Source of the DNA: JADJPL01 sp041183125 | GTDB taxonomy: Bacteria; Bacteroidota; Bacteroidia; Chitinophagales; Saprospiraceae | Length of the DNA stretch: 9,933 nucleotides | NCBI GenBank assembly: GCA_041183125.1 | Contig: JBEGMH010000022.1 | Coordinates: forward strand, 1 to 9,933 | Reading direction: 5' to 3' | Shown: positions 1 through 7,289 of the stretch, one piece after another | Layout of the letters: each line of letters opens with the position of its first letter | How positions within the stretch are numbered: the first letter of the stretch is position 1 | Notes under the pieces: model-generated | Databases searched by the model: none | What the model was told of the DNA's origin: nothing | Seen by the model: only the letters and a program-made list of their open reading frames with translations | Translations under genes and position numbers: made by a program

Positions 1-165
1 GTGATGGAGATGCGCTTTTTCAGCAGCTACGTCTATAAAACGACCAACGTAAAAGACGAGCGCCTGCAGGACAAGTTTCCCAACAGCCGCCGCGACCTCC
101 TCATGGAGGCACAGAAAATCAAAACGGAGATCTTCAACTTCGAACACGATTTGTGGACGTATTGA
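1..165 (+). CDS. C-terminal end of an unrecognised protein (5' partial)
   Basis: Frame 1 is open from the first base to a TGA at 163-165, giving 54 residues that begin VMEMRFFSSYVYKTT and end FNFEHDLWTY. The tail is hydrophilic and mixed-charge (RRDLLMEAQKIKTE), probably helical, with an aromatic C-terminus. It has no membrane segment or recognisable catalytic motif. Codon choice is GC-rich, as in the neighbouring genes, and a strong hairpin follows the stop at 194-228; both support a real gene end rather than a chance reading frame. Most of the protein lies outside the window. I do not recognise the family and assign no function. Confidence 0.6.
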   Translation: MMEMRFFSSYVYKTTNVKDERLQDKFPNSRRDLLMEAQKIKTEIFNFEHDLWTY

Positions 166-193
166 CGCTCCGCGGGCTTGATGAACAGCATAC

Positions 194-228
194 AAAAGGC
201 TGGCGATGCGGTGCATCGCCAGCCTTTT
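194..228. terminator. Bidirectional intrinsic terminator between convergent genes
   Basis: A perfect 16-bp inverted repeat (194-209 with 213-228) has a 3-base loop. The arm begins with AAAA and ends with TTTT, so either strand gives a GC-rich hairpin finishing in U residues. It lies 28 bases after the stop of the plus-strand gene and 25 bases after the stop of the minus-strand helicase, where a shared terminator is expected. The U run is short (four), so efficiency is uncertain. Confidence 0.75.
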
Positions 229-253
229 GTGCGTTTTGGGGGCAGGGGACTTT

Positions 254-2155
254 CTACATCATATACTCCCAGGCCGTCTGGTAGGCACCGGCCTCTTCGC
301 AGTAGGCCAACAGGGAGCGGTAGAAGGGGGAGCGGCCGATGGTAGCACTATCCCCTACGATGACCAGGAGTTTTTTGGCGCGGGTCATGGCGACGTTCAT
401 GCGGCGGTAGTCCTGCAGGAAGCCAATCTCCCCTTTGGCGTTGGAGCGCACCAGGGAGAGATAGACCACTTCTTTTTCCTGGCCCTGAAAGCCGTCAATG
501 GTATTGGCTGCGATATCCCAATCTGCCAACACGGTATCTTCGGTGAGCTGTTGCCGGGCGTAGAGCACCTGTTCCCGATAGGGCGATATAACGGCTATGG
601 AGGGGCGCTCTTTTTCCACGAAGGCCTCTGCCAATTGGTAGAGGTGTTCGCGGATGATGCGAAACTCGTCGGGGTTGGAGCGGCTTTGGTAGGCGGGGTG
701 TACTTTTTCCTCAAACCCGCAGCCCGCCGTATCAATGAACACCAGGGGCTGGTTGTTGGCGATCGGGAGGCGGTGGTGCTGCACCTCTGCGGCGGCAAAC
801 AGGCGGTCGTTGTAGAAATACCGGTTGGGGAAGCCCATAATCGCTTCGTGCATGCGGTACTGGACGTTGAGCAGGGAAAGCTCCGGGATGCGCTCCAGGC
901 ACTTTTCCATCAGCGTGCGGCTCAGTCCCCCTTTTTGTGCGTCCATGGATTTGACCGTGGGCGGAAGCTGGTAGGGGTCGCCGGTAAACACGACGCGGGA
1001 CGCTTTGGTGATGGGGATCCACGAAGCTGGCTCCAATGCCTGGGCGGCTTCGTCAATCACGGCGGTGCGGAAGGTACGGCCGTCCAGGACGTGATGGGCG
1101 GCCCCCACGAGGGTGCAGGTGATGACCTGTGCGCTGTCGAGGATTTGTTCGATTAGGCGGGTTTCGAGCTGGTTGGCCCAGGCGCTGAGCTCGGAGGCCT
1201 CGTCGAGCAGGCGGCGCTTTTCCTGGCGCTCTTCGATGCCGAAGCTGCGGTGGTAGCGGTTGGCCTGCCGGCGCATTTCCTCCGCCTGTATCTTGACCTT
1301 GCGGATATTGCGGCTTTCCGGATGGTTGGCGACCATGGCATCGAGCGTGTGGTTGAGCAGTGCTTCGTCTACGCGGGAGATATTGCCTACGCGTACTACG
1401 CTAAGCCCTTCGTCGAGGAGGCGTTCCGTGAGGAGGTCCACGGCGGTGTTGCTGGGCGCGGTGACCAACACGGTTTGCTCGGTTTGAGACAAAAGGCGGA
1501 TGGCCTGCACGAGCGTAGTCGTTTTGCCGGTACCGGGAGGCCCATGTACGACCGCTACGTCTTGGGCGGAACAAATATGGCGCACCGCCGCCACCTGGGA
1601 GGGGTTGAGGTTGCCGGGGGGTACCTCGGGCACTACGGAATAGTAGCCCGGTGGGGTCGCGCCCAGCAGTACGGTGCGCAGTTCGGCCAGGCGGCCTTTT
1701 TTAGCGGTCAATACTTTGGCCAGGGCTTTCTCCATTTCCTGGTAGGTGCGCTCGTCGAAGCTGAGTTCGACGAGGAGCTGGCCGGTATCCACCCATTCCG
1801 GCAGGTCGCGGGCGTGGAGGATGATTTTCATGCGGTCTTTGTCCACGTAATAGACTACCCCGTTCCGCTCCGGGTTATGCGCCCCTGCTGCCATGGTGCG
1901 GAAACTCACGCTTTTCCCGGCGCGGAACTGGTGCTCTGCCCCTTTCAGCACGGTGCGTTCCACCACTACGAACGCCCGTTCGCCAATGGCATAGCCCTTT
2001 TGAATCACCTGTAAAGGATACCAGGCATAGCCTTCCCTTCGCCGCTGTTCCAAGGGCAGCTGGGCCATTTTCCGCCGGTACTGGTCAAAATCCTCTTCTT
2101 TTTCCAGTTTAAGCAGTTCCTGCAAGCGGTGCAGTTCCTCCAATCGTTCGCTCAT
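254..2155 (-). CDS. SF1 DNA/RNA helicase, UPF1/IGHMBP2/DNA2-like
   Basis: This 633-residue protein is a complete superfamily 1 helicase of the UPF1/IGHMBP2/DNA2 (AAA_11/AAA_12) type, expected to unwind nucleic acid using ATP in the cytoplasm. Visible motifs in order: Q-motif-like NPSQ (184-187), Walker A GPPGTGKT (205-212), motif Ia TAPSNTAVD (232-240), motif II DEAA (368-371), motif III GDPYQLPP (392-399), motif IV QYRMH (432-436), motif V TIDGFQGQEKEVV (552-564) and motif VI RRMNVAMTRAK (584-594). Residues 1-180 fit the OB/stalk-like region found before the motor in IGHMBP2-like proteins, and a charged helix opens the protein. Length is normal for stand-alone bacterial members. The ATG at 2155 has no evident Shine-Dalgarno sequence, as is usual in Bacteroidota. 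The gene stands alone between a terminator and a divergent spacer. The family includes both RNA and DNA helicases, so the physiological substrate is unknown; a repair, replication or RNA-metabolism role is inference. Confidence 0.93.
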   Translation of the reverse strand: MSERLEELHRLQELLKLEKEEDFDQYRRKMAQLPLEQRRREGYAWYPLQVIQKGYAIGERAFVVVERTVLKGAEHQFRAGKSVSFRTMAAGAHNPERNGVVYYVDKDRMKIILHARDLPEWVDTGQLLVELSFDERTYQEMEKALAKVLTAKKGRLAELRTVLLGATPPGYYSVVPEVPPGNLNPSQVAAVRHICSAQDVAVVHGPPGTGKTTTLVQAIRLLSQTEQTVLVTAPSNTAVDLLTERLLDEGLSVVRVGNISRVDEALLNHTLDAMVANHPESRNIRKVKIQAEEMRRQANRYHRSFGIEERQEKRRLLDEASELSAWANQLETRLIEQILDSAQVITCTLVGAAHHVLDGRTFRTAVIDEAAQALEPASWIPITKASRVVFTGDPYQLPPTVKSMDAQKGGLSRTLMEKCLERIPELSLLNVQYRMHEAIMGFPNRYFYNDRLFAAAEVQHHRLPIANNQPLVFIDTAGCGFEEKVHPAYQSRSNPDEFRIIREHLYQLAEAFVEKERPSIAVISPYREQVLYARQQLTEDTVLADWDIAANTIDGFQGQEKEVVYLSLVRSNAKGEIGFLQDYRRMNVAMTRAKKLLVIVGDSATIGRSPFYRSLLAYCEEAGAYQTAWEYMM

Positions 2156-2318
2156 GCCCTGATTATTTTAGCTACTTTCCCTACATTTGGCCAAACAACA
2201 ACCGCAAGATAGGGCAAAGGGTTTTTAAACCAGGCCATATAAAAAACTGTTTCCACCATTACATGAAAGTTACTTCATATTATGGACATAGAATTGCGGT
2301 AAAGGATGGGAAGGGCCT

Positions 2319-2354
2319 GTTGGGGATGACCTCCAAGGCTTCCTTTTAACTTTC
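2319..2354 (+). promoter_or_regulatory. Weak candidate promoter for the rhodanese gene
   Basis: The element TAACTTTC at 2347-2354 matches the Bacteroidota -7 consensus TAnnTTTG at all fixed bases except the last. GTTG at 2319-2322 could serve as the -33 element, but the 24-base spacer is slightly long. Transcription would begin near 2361, leaving a leader of about 28 bases before the ATG at 2389. The rest of the 233-base spacer (2156-2388) holds an AT-rich stretch around 2221-2245 and a possible 28-codon ORF at 2263-2349. I see no other regulatory site there. Confidence 0.2.
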
Positions 2355-2388
2355 CTTTGCCACAAGTCTACAAAAATACCTTGTCACC

Positions 2389-2700
2389 ATGTTTCAATTT
2401 TTGAAAAAACTCCTTTTCGGAAAAGGAATTGATTTGAAGCCCTTGCTGCACGAGCGCAAAGCCCTGATCCTGGATGTGCGGACCGTTCCCGAGTTCCGCA
2501 TGGGGCACGCCAAAGGCTCGGTGAACATCCCCTTGCAGGAATTGGGCAGCCGGATGGGCGAGTTGAAAAAGAAAAACGTTCCGATCGTGGCCTGTTGCCG
2601 GTCGGGTGCCCGCAGTGGTACGGCCACCCGCATGTTGCAGGGAGCGGGCATGGAGGCTTACAACGGGGGCAGTTGGCAGAATGTGGCGCGGCATTTGTAA
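2389..2700 (+). CDS. Single-domain rhodanese-like sulfurtransferase
   Basis: A 103-residue protein formed almost wholly by one rhodanese domain. Hallmarks are the N-terminal signature DVRTVPEFRMGHAKGSVNIP (29-48) and the active loop C70-R-S-G-A-R-S76, in which Cys70 would carry the persulfide; an adjacent Cys69 precedes it. NGGSW (92-96) matches the usual end of such domains. Members transfer sulfane sulfur from donors such as thiosulfate to thiols or cyanide; the real substrate here is unknown. The first 13 residues (MFQFLKKLLFGKG) form a short basic, hydrophobic helix that might touch the membrane, but there is no cleavable signal peptide, so a cytoplasmic location is likely. The gene is monocistronic, diverges from the helicase and ends 19 bases before a strong hairpin. 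PspE, GlpE and YgaP-type labels cannot be separated from sequence alone. Confidence 0.9.
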   Translation: MFQFLKKLLFGKGIDLKPLLHERKALILDVRTVPEFRMGHAKGSVNIPLQELGSRMGELKKKNVPIVACCRSGARSGTATRMLQGAGMEAYNGGSWQNVARHL

Positions 2701-2719
2701 ACAGGGCCGAGGCAAGTAA

Positions 2720-2759
2720 AAAAAGGGGTAAAAGCACGGTTGTGCTTTTACCCCTTTTT
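2720..2759. terminator. Strong bidirectional intrinsic terminator
   Basis: A perfect 18-bp inverted repeat (2720-2737 with 2742-2759) has a GGTT loop. The core is GGGGTAAAAGCAC, with an A run on the left and T run on the right, so both strands give a stable stem ending in at least five U. It sits between two convergent stops, the rhodanese TAA at 2698-2700 and the susD-like TGA at 2778-2780, and should terminate both units. Confidence 0.9.
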
Positions 2760-2777
2760 CATTTAGGCGCGTAAAAA

Positions 2778-4154
2778 TCAGCCTTTCGAGTACAAGTCCC
2801 AGTTCACTTCGGCTTGTGGGTGCGGGAACTGTTTGAAGATGGTCCCTTTGTCGTAGGACGTCGGGATTTCGTTCAGTTTGTTGTAGCGACGGGCATCAAT
2901 CCAGCGGTGGCCCCAGGGCTCTGCCCAGAGGGAGTAGCGGCGCTGGTAGAGGATTTCGTTGATCAGGGCGGTCTGTGTGGTAGCGCCTGTATAGTTGCCA
3001 ATCCCGGCGGCGGTGCGGATGATGTTGATCGCGGCCACGGCCTCTGTGGGTTGGTTGAGGTTGGCGTGGGCTTCCGCTTTCAGCAGGATGAGTTCCTCGT
3101 TGCGGATGAAGGGGATGGGGGCGGTATTGGTTGCCCAGCGGCCATCCTGGTGGGTACCCAGCAGCGGGGTAGCATCGGTGGTGACCGTGACGGCTGTCGT
3201 GCGCTTGAAGAATTTCTTCGCTACGCGCGTATCGCCCGGGGTGGCGTCATCCAGCATAGAGGGGTGAACGACAATGATAGTGTTCACGGCTGCATTGGGC
3301 ACGTAGAACAGTGGGTTGAAGGCGTCCGGTGGCCCTACGAAGGGGTGTGACGGGCCTGCATCGAGGCTGCCGCTGAGGTTCATGAACGATTCGTTCAGAG
3401 CCGAGAGCACGCCCTGCCAATCCTTGCGATAGGCATTGACCCGGGCCTGGATAGCCTTGTTTACCCGGCGCAGGTTGGGGATGGTATTGAAGTTGTTGAA
3501 GCCCGGGGTGAGCTTCAAGGGGAAGTTGCCCGTTCCGGCGGCGGCGAAGTCCTGGTCTGCCTGGTTCAAGAGGCCGTTGATGTGGTTCAGGGCTTCCTCG
3601 TACTTCACGAAGGGGCCTGGCTTCAGCGGGTCTTTGACGTCAATGCGGATCCCGTTTTCGTACACGAAATTCGCCGGGATCATGAACTGGTACCCCTGGA
3701 TCATTTTGGCGAAACCGCTGACGGCTTTCTTTTCCAAATCCGTCAGCAGGGCGGAATTGGCAGCTGCGCCGATGAGCACATCAGCCTGTTTGATGGCCTG
3801 GTAGGGAGTGGCCCAGGAACCGCCACCGGTGGCACCGAATCCGAAGTAAGCCCGGTCGGGCACGCGGCCTGCCTGGCCCAGCCAGTCGGTCTGGAAACGC
3901 GGGTCCGACGCGTTGAGGTACCAGATCTCCCGGCCGAAGGTGTTCCACGCTTGGGATACGTTGGTCACATACCCGCGGTGCGCTGCTTCCAGTCCGGTGA
4001 CCAGGAACTGTACCTGTTCTTTGGTAGCCCCGTTCAAAACGCTCCCGATGGAGGGGTTGTTCGGATCCTCCAGGCTTTCCAGCTCGAGCGGGTTGCAGGA
4101 GGCCAGGCCGAGGAAGGCGAGGGGCAGTACAATATAATGCGCTATTTTTTTCAT
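2778..4154 (-). CDS. SusD/RagB-family outer-membrane nutrient-binding lipoprotein
   Basis: A 458-residue surface lipoprotein of the SusD/RagB family that binds substrate and acts as the lid of its SusC partner. I chose the ATG at 4154, which gives MKKIAHYIVLPLAFLGLASC, a classic signal peptide with lipobox LASC and lipidated Cys20; an upstream TTG at 4172 would only add six residues before it. Residues 21-30 (NPLELESLED) are acidic, resembling the lipoprotein export signal that sends Bacteroidota lipoproteins to the cell surface. The middle is helical and TPR-like. The C-terminal RagB/SusD region shows RNEELILLKAEAHANL (351-366) and the family-typical YQRRYSLWAEPWGHRWIDARR (403-423 region). 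Length is normal for the family. It follows the susC-like gene by 18 bases and is the last gene of the operon, ending at the hairpin 2720-2759. No adjacent enzyme reveals the ligand, so glycan versus peptide cannot be decided. Confidence 0.93.
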   Translation of the reverse strand: MKKIAHYIVLPLAFLGLASCNPLELESLEDPNNPSIGSVLNGATKEQVQFLVTGLEAAHRGYVTNVSQAWNTFGREIWYLNASDPRFQTDWLGQAGRVPDRAYFGFGATGGGSWATPYQAIKQADVLIGAAANSALLTDLEKKAVSGFAKMIQGYQFMIPANFVYENGIRIDVKDPLKPGPFVKYEEALNHINGLLNQADQDFAAAGTGNFPLKLTPGFNNFNTIPNLRRVNKAIQARVNAYRKDWQGVLSALNESFMNLSGSLDAGPSHPFVGPPDAFNPLFYVPNAAVNTIIVVHPSMLDDATPGDTRVAKKFFKRTTAVTVTTDATPLLGTHQDGRWATNTAPIPFIRNEELILLKAEAHANLNQPTEAVAAINIIRTAAGIGNYTGATTQTALINEILYQRRYSLWAEPWGHRWIDARRYNKLNEIPTSYDKGTIFKQFPHPQAEVNWDLYSKG

Positions 4155-4172
4155 AATAAGATGGCTTTGCAA

Positions 4173-7142
4173 TTAGAAATCGAAATTGAGGTGGAAGAAA
4201 AGTCTCCGGGGCGTCGGGTACGGGGCGATGTCCACGTTATTGGCGACGGACTGGGCACCAAAGGTAGAGGTTTCCGGGTCGTAGCCAAAGTAATCGGTGA
4301 ACAAGAAGAGGTTGTTGGCGGAGGCCCCCAATTTGACGCCGGAGAATGCCCCTTTGAACAACTTGTCGAGCGACGTTTTGGGGAAGGTGTAGTACAAGCC
4401 CACTTCGCGCACTTTGACAAAGCTGGCGTCCATGACCCAGCGGCCGGCGTTGTTGTACGGTGCCGGCGGGCGCTGCCGTCCGTTGGGGGTACCGTCGCCG
4501 TCGTCATCGTCAAACCAGCCGGGGGTAGTACCGCCGCCGTCTGTCAGGAAGGCCGAGAGGTTGATGTTGTCGCCGCCCTGTTTCCAATCTACCAGTACGG
4601 AGAGCTCCAGGTTTTTCAGTATGTTGAACGAGTTAAAGAACGACATGTTGAAATCCGGCTGGTTATCGCCCCAGATGGTGAAGCCCCCCACATTGCCGGC
4701 AACGGCGGGCGTGCCCACGATGGTGGTCGGTGCATAGCCTTGGGCGTAGAGGAAGGTGCCCAAGCCCGAGCCGAAGGCACCGGACAGGTAGGTCGGGATG
4801 CCCAGGCGGGTCATGAGGACGCGGTTGCGCCAGAACAGCACGCGGGAGAACCAACGGAAGGACGCTTTGTCGACAATCGTACCGGACATCCCGAGTTCCA
4901 CCCCTTTGTTTTCCAGTTCGGCTTCGTTGCTGGGCGTGCTGGTCACACCGGTAGAAGGCGACAGGGAGAGGTTTTGGATGTTGTTCTGTGTGTTTTTGAC
5001 GTAGTAGGTCGCTTCGATGGCGAGGCGGTTTTTGAAGAAGCCCAGGTCGGCACCGAACTCGAGTTCCGTAGCCGTTTCCGGCAGGATACTGGTATTGCCG
5101 ATCTGGGAAGAGACCACCGAGCCCAGGAGGCCGCCGATATTGGCACCGCCCAGCGGGGTGAAGGTAGCGCCGAAAGCAACCGGGCCGGACGTTTCGCCGT
5201 AGGCGATACGCGGCTTGAACTGGCTGATGAAGCCCACCTTCCAGAAGTCGAAGTTGGCTACGTTGACCGCGAGCGAAGCGCGGGGGAAGGCGTAGAGCTG
5301 GGTGGGGTCCCCGTTGAGGGTGGACTTATCCCAGCGCACCCCGACCGTACCGATGATTTTGTCGTCGAAGTTGGCTTCCTGTTGGGCAAAAACACCCGCC
5401 TCGCTGATGGTGCTGTTGAAGTTTTCGTTGATTTCCTGCACGTTGGCTTGGCGCAGGTTGGTCTGGCCGGGAACCAGGCCGCGGCCGCGGTTGAACAAGG
5501 AGCTGTTCTGGAAATCCAGGCGGACGATACCTGCCTGTGAGGTCAGGTTCAGTTTGTCGAGTGCTTTGGTATAGACCAGGGCGGCCTGGATATTGGTATT
5601 GGTGCTCTCCTGGCGGCCTATGAGCAAGTCGCCCGGGTTGGCTTGTGCGCGCTGGAACTGGAGGAACTCCGGCAGGTAGATCATCGTGGAGTTCTGCACG
5701 TAGTCCAAGCCCCCCGAAAAGGTTGCTTTTAGGTTGCTGGTATTGGTCTGTACGAGGTCTGCGGTCAGGTTGAAGGCTTGCACGAAGCGGTTGACCGTCG
5801 AGTTGTTCACCCCGTGGTCGGTAACGGCGACCGGGTTTTCGGAGAAGTACGGGTTGACGGGATAGACCCCCTGGGCGTTGGGCCGGAGGTCGAAGTAGCG
5901 GGGCACATAGGCGATGTTGTAGCCGATACTGGCCCCGGAGTTGTTTTGGTTCCCGGTGAAACCGCGGTCTGAAGTAGTCTTGATGTAGTTGGACGAGAAG
6001 CTAAAGCGGATGCGCTTGGAGATTTTGTGGTCCACGTTGGCGCGCACGGAATAGCGTTCAAAGCCCGTGTTGCGGACGGTGCCATCTTCCGCCACGATGT
6101 TGCCGGAGATGAAGAACTTCGTCTTGTCGTCGCCCCCGGTGACGGTCAGGCGCGTGTTGCTCAGGTAGGCATCGTTGTTGTAGAAGAAGTCTTCGTAGTC
6201 AATATCAGACCCGGCGCGGAAGCGTTCCAGTTCGATGCCCCTTCTCGCAGCGGGGAAGAAGGTATTGATTTTGGCTTCGCTCCAGGTATCGGTGCCCAGC
6301 AAGCGCAGTGGGTCGGCGGTACCGAGGTCCTGGGAGAAGGAAATTTTGGTTTTCCCGGCGGAACCGCGCTTGGTCGTGATGATGATAACCCCGGCGTTGG
6401 CGCGGGTACCGTAGATAGCAGCGGCAGATGGCCCCTTGAGCACTTCGATAGATTCGATATCTGCCGGGTTGAGGTCGGCGAGGCGGTTGGAGCCGTCGTC
6501 CTGGTTAGCGGCGCCGGCACCGCTCACGGTGGCGCGGCCGGTGCGCTGGGAAGCGTTGCTCACATAGACCCCGTCGAGGATGATCAGGGGCTGGGAAGCC
6601 CCAGCGAGGCTGGAAATACCCCGCAACTGGATCGAAAAGCCCCCGCCGGGCGCACCGCCGTTGGAGCGGATGTTGGCCCCGGCGATTTTGCCGTACAAGG
6701 CACCGTCTGTCGTCTGGATGGTCGTAGTGCCCACCAGGTCCTTAGACGATACCGAAGCGACTGCGTTGGCCAGGTTGGAGCGTTTGACCGAGGAGGCCAG
6801 ACCGGTGATGACCACTTCCTCGAGGTTGGTGGCATCTTCGCGCAGTTTCACGTCAATGACCCGGTTGGAAGGGCCGACCTTGATGATTTGGGTCAAGTAC
6901 CCCAAAGTAGAAATCACCAGGCTGACCTCTCCATCCGAGTCCACTTCCAGGCTGAATTTGCCGTCGAGATCCGTGACGGTGCCTTTGGCACTGTTCTGGA
7001 TGACGACGTTGGCGTATAGCAGCGGTTCCCCGGTACGTTCGTCCGAGACCGTGCCGCTCACTGTGTATTGGGCCGACAGCGTCCCTGTGGCGACGCACAG
7101 GAGGGCCCAAATTCCCATGATTAGTAATCCCCTTTTTTTCAT
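4173..7142 (-). CDS. SusC/RagA-family TonB-linked outer-membrane transporter
   Basis: A 989-residue TonB-dependent transporter that imports a substrate captured by the SusD partner across the outer membrane, driven by TonB-ExbBD. Residues 1-24 are a signal peptide (MKKRGLLIMGIWALL, cleavage likely after TLSA). Residues 26-100 are a carboxypeptidase-regulatory-like Ig domain (VSGTVSDERTGEPLLYANV), followed by the SusC-typical EEVVITG segment (109-114). The plug covers about 115-260 and contains LIILDGVYV (186-194) and DIESIEVLKGPSAAAIYGT (228-246). The remainder is the 22-strand barrel, closing with GYDPETSTFG (953-962) and a terminal aromatic strand LFFHLNFDF. There is no N-terminal STN domain, so sigma/anti-sigma signalling through it is unlikely. 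A cluster DDDDGDG at 878-884 resembles a calcium loop. Length is normal. It is the first gene of the susC-susD operon, behind an AT-rich spacer. Confidence 0.96.
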   Translation of the reverse strand: MKKRGLLIMGIWALLCVATGTLSAQYTVSGTVSDERTGEPLLYANVVIQNSAKGTVTDLDGKFSLEVDSDGEVSLVISTLGYLTQIIKVGPSNRVIDVKLREDATNLEEVVITGLASSVKRSNLANAVASVSSKDLVGTTTIQTTDGALYGKIAGANIRSNGGAPGGGFSIQLRGISSLAGASQPLIILDGVYVSNASQRTGRATVSGAGAANQDDGSNRLADLNPADIESIEVLKGPSAAAIYGTRANAGVIIITTKRGSAGKTKISFSQDLGTADPLRLLGTDTWSEAKINTFFPAARRGIELERFRAGSDIDYEDFFYNNDAYLSNTRLTVTGGDDKTKFFISGNIVAEDGTVRNTGFERYSVRANVDHKISKRIRFSFSSNYIKTTSDRGFTGNQNNSGASIGYNIAYVPRYFDLRPNAQGVYPVNPYFSENPVAVTDHGVNNSTVNRFVQAFNLTADLVQTNTSNLKATFSGGLDYVQNSTMIYLPEFLQFQRAQANPGDLLIGRQESTNTNIQAALVYTKALDKLNLTSQAGIVRLDFQNSSLFNRGRGLVPGQTNLRQANVQEINENFNSTISEAGVFAQQEANFDDKIIGTVGVRWDKSTLNGDPTQLYAFPRASLAVNVANFDFWKVGFISQFKPRIAYGETSGPVAFGATFTPLGGANIGGLLGSVVSSQIGNTSILPETATELEFGADLGFFKNRLAIEATYYVKNTQNNIQNLSLSPSTGVTSTPSNEAELENKGVELGMSGTIVDKASFRWFSRVLFWRNRVLMTRLGIPTYLSGAFGSGLGTFLYAQGYAPTTIVGTPAVAGNVGGFTIWGDNQPDFNMSFFNSFNILKNLELSVLVDWKQGGDNINLSAFLTDGGGTTPGWFDDDDGDGTPNGRQRPPAPYNNAGRWVMDASFVKVREVGLYYTFPKTSLDKLFKGAFSGVKLGASANNLFLFTDYFGYDPETSTFGAQSVANNVDIAPYPTPRRLFFHLNFDF

Positions 7143-7289
7143 TCGGTGTGTAATTAAAGGTTATGTATTTCACCGAAAGAAAATAAAAGTATCGCTATTT
7201 AAAAGGTTTGCATTGCTTGTTTTTTATTTTTTTAGAAAATAATTCTAAAAATTAGCATTTTTTTAAAAAAATATTCTTTTTTAAAAAAA
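7143..7289 (-). promoter_or_regulatory. AT-rich spacer upstream of susC-like gene
   Basis: These 147 bases between the rtcB stop and the susC start are far richer in A and T than the GC-rich genes around them. They hold T7A7 (7258-7271) and T6A7 (7277-7289) tracts and a perfect AT-rich inverted repeat (7229-7237 with 7243-7251). The susC promoter must lie here unless rtcB is cotranscribed. TACTTTTA on the minus strand (about 7183-7190) fits TAnnTTTG except for its last base, but no good -33 element is spaced from it, so I do not place a promoter exactly. Confidence 0.45.
7229..7251. repeat. AT-rich perfect inverted repeat
   Basis: Arms TTTTTAGAA (7229-7237) and TTCTAAAAA (7243-7251) are exact reverse complements around a 5-base loop. 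In the minus-strand transcript the arm is followed by A residues rather than U, so it does not look like a normal intrinsic terminator for rtcB. On the plus strand it is preceded, not followed, by a T run. It may be an operator or only a by-product of AT richness. Confidence 0.35.

Noticed and set aside
206..1156. Plus-strand open frames of 316 (206-1156) and 254 codons (1250-2014) opposite the helicase
   Set aside because: The helicase frame has all its family motifs across these regions; the antisense products are low-information sequences rich in Gly, Val and His.
254..2155. The helicase as part of an antiphage defence system
   Set aside because: Some defence systems use SF1 helicases, but this one has no nuclease, TIR, protease or other effector neighbour, no mobile-element signs around it, and is bounded by a terminator and an unrelated gene.
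2356..2384. TTTG at 2356-2359 with TACCTTGT at 2377-2384 as the rhodanese promoter
   Set aside because: The second element misses two fixed positions of TAnnTTTG, and transcription would begin at about the start codon itself.
3582..5540. A 652-codon open frame on the plus strand opposite the susC and susD genes
   Set aside because: It is antisense to two unmistakable genes, spans their junction, and its translation has no recognisable domain. Long antisense open frames are expected opposite GC-biased codons.
6027..7019. A 330-codon plus-strand open frame opposite the 5' part of the susC-like gene
   Set aside because: Antisense to the signal peptide, carboxypeptidase-regulatory-like and plug domains of SusC, with no domain of its own.
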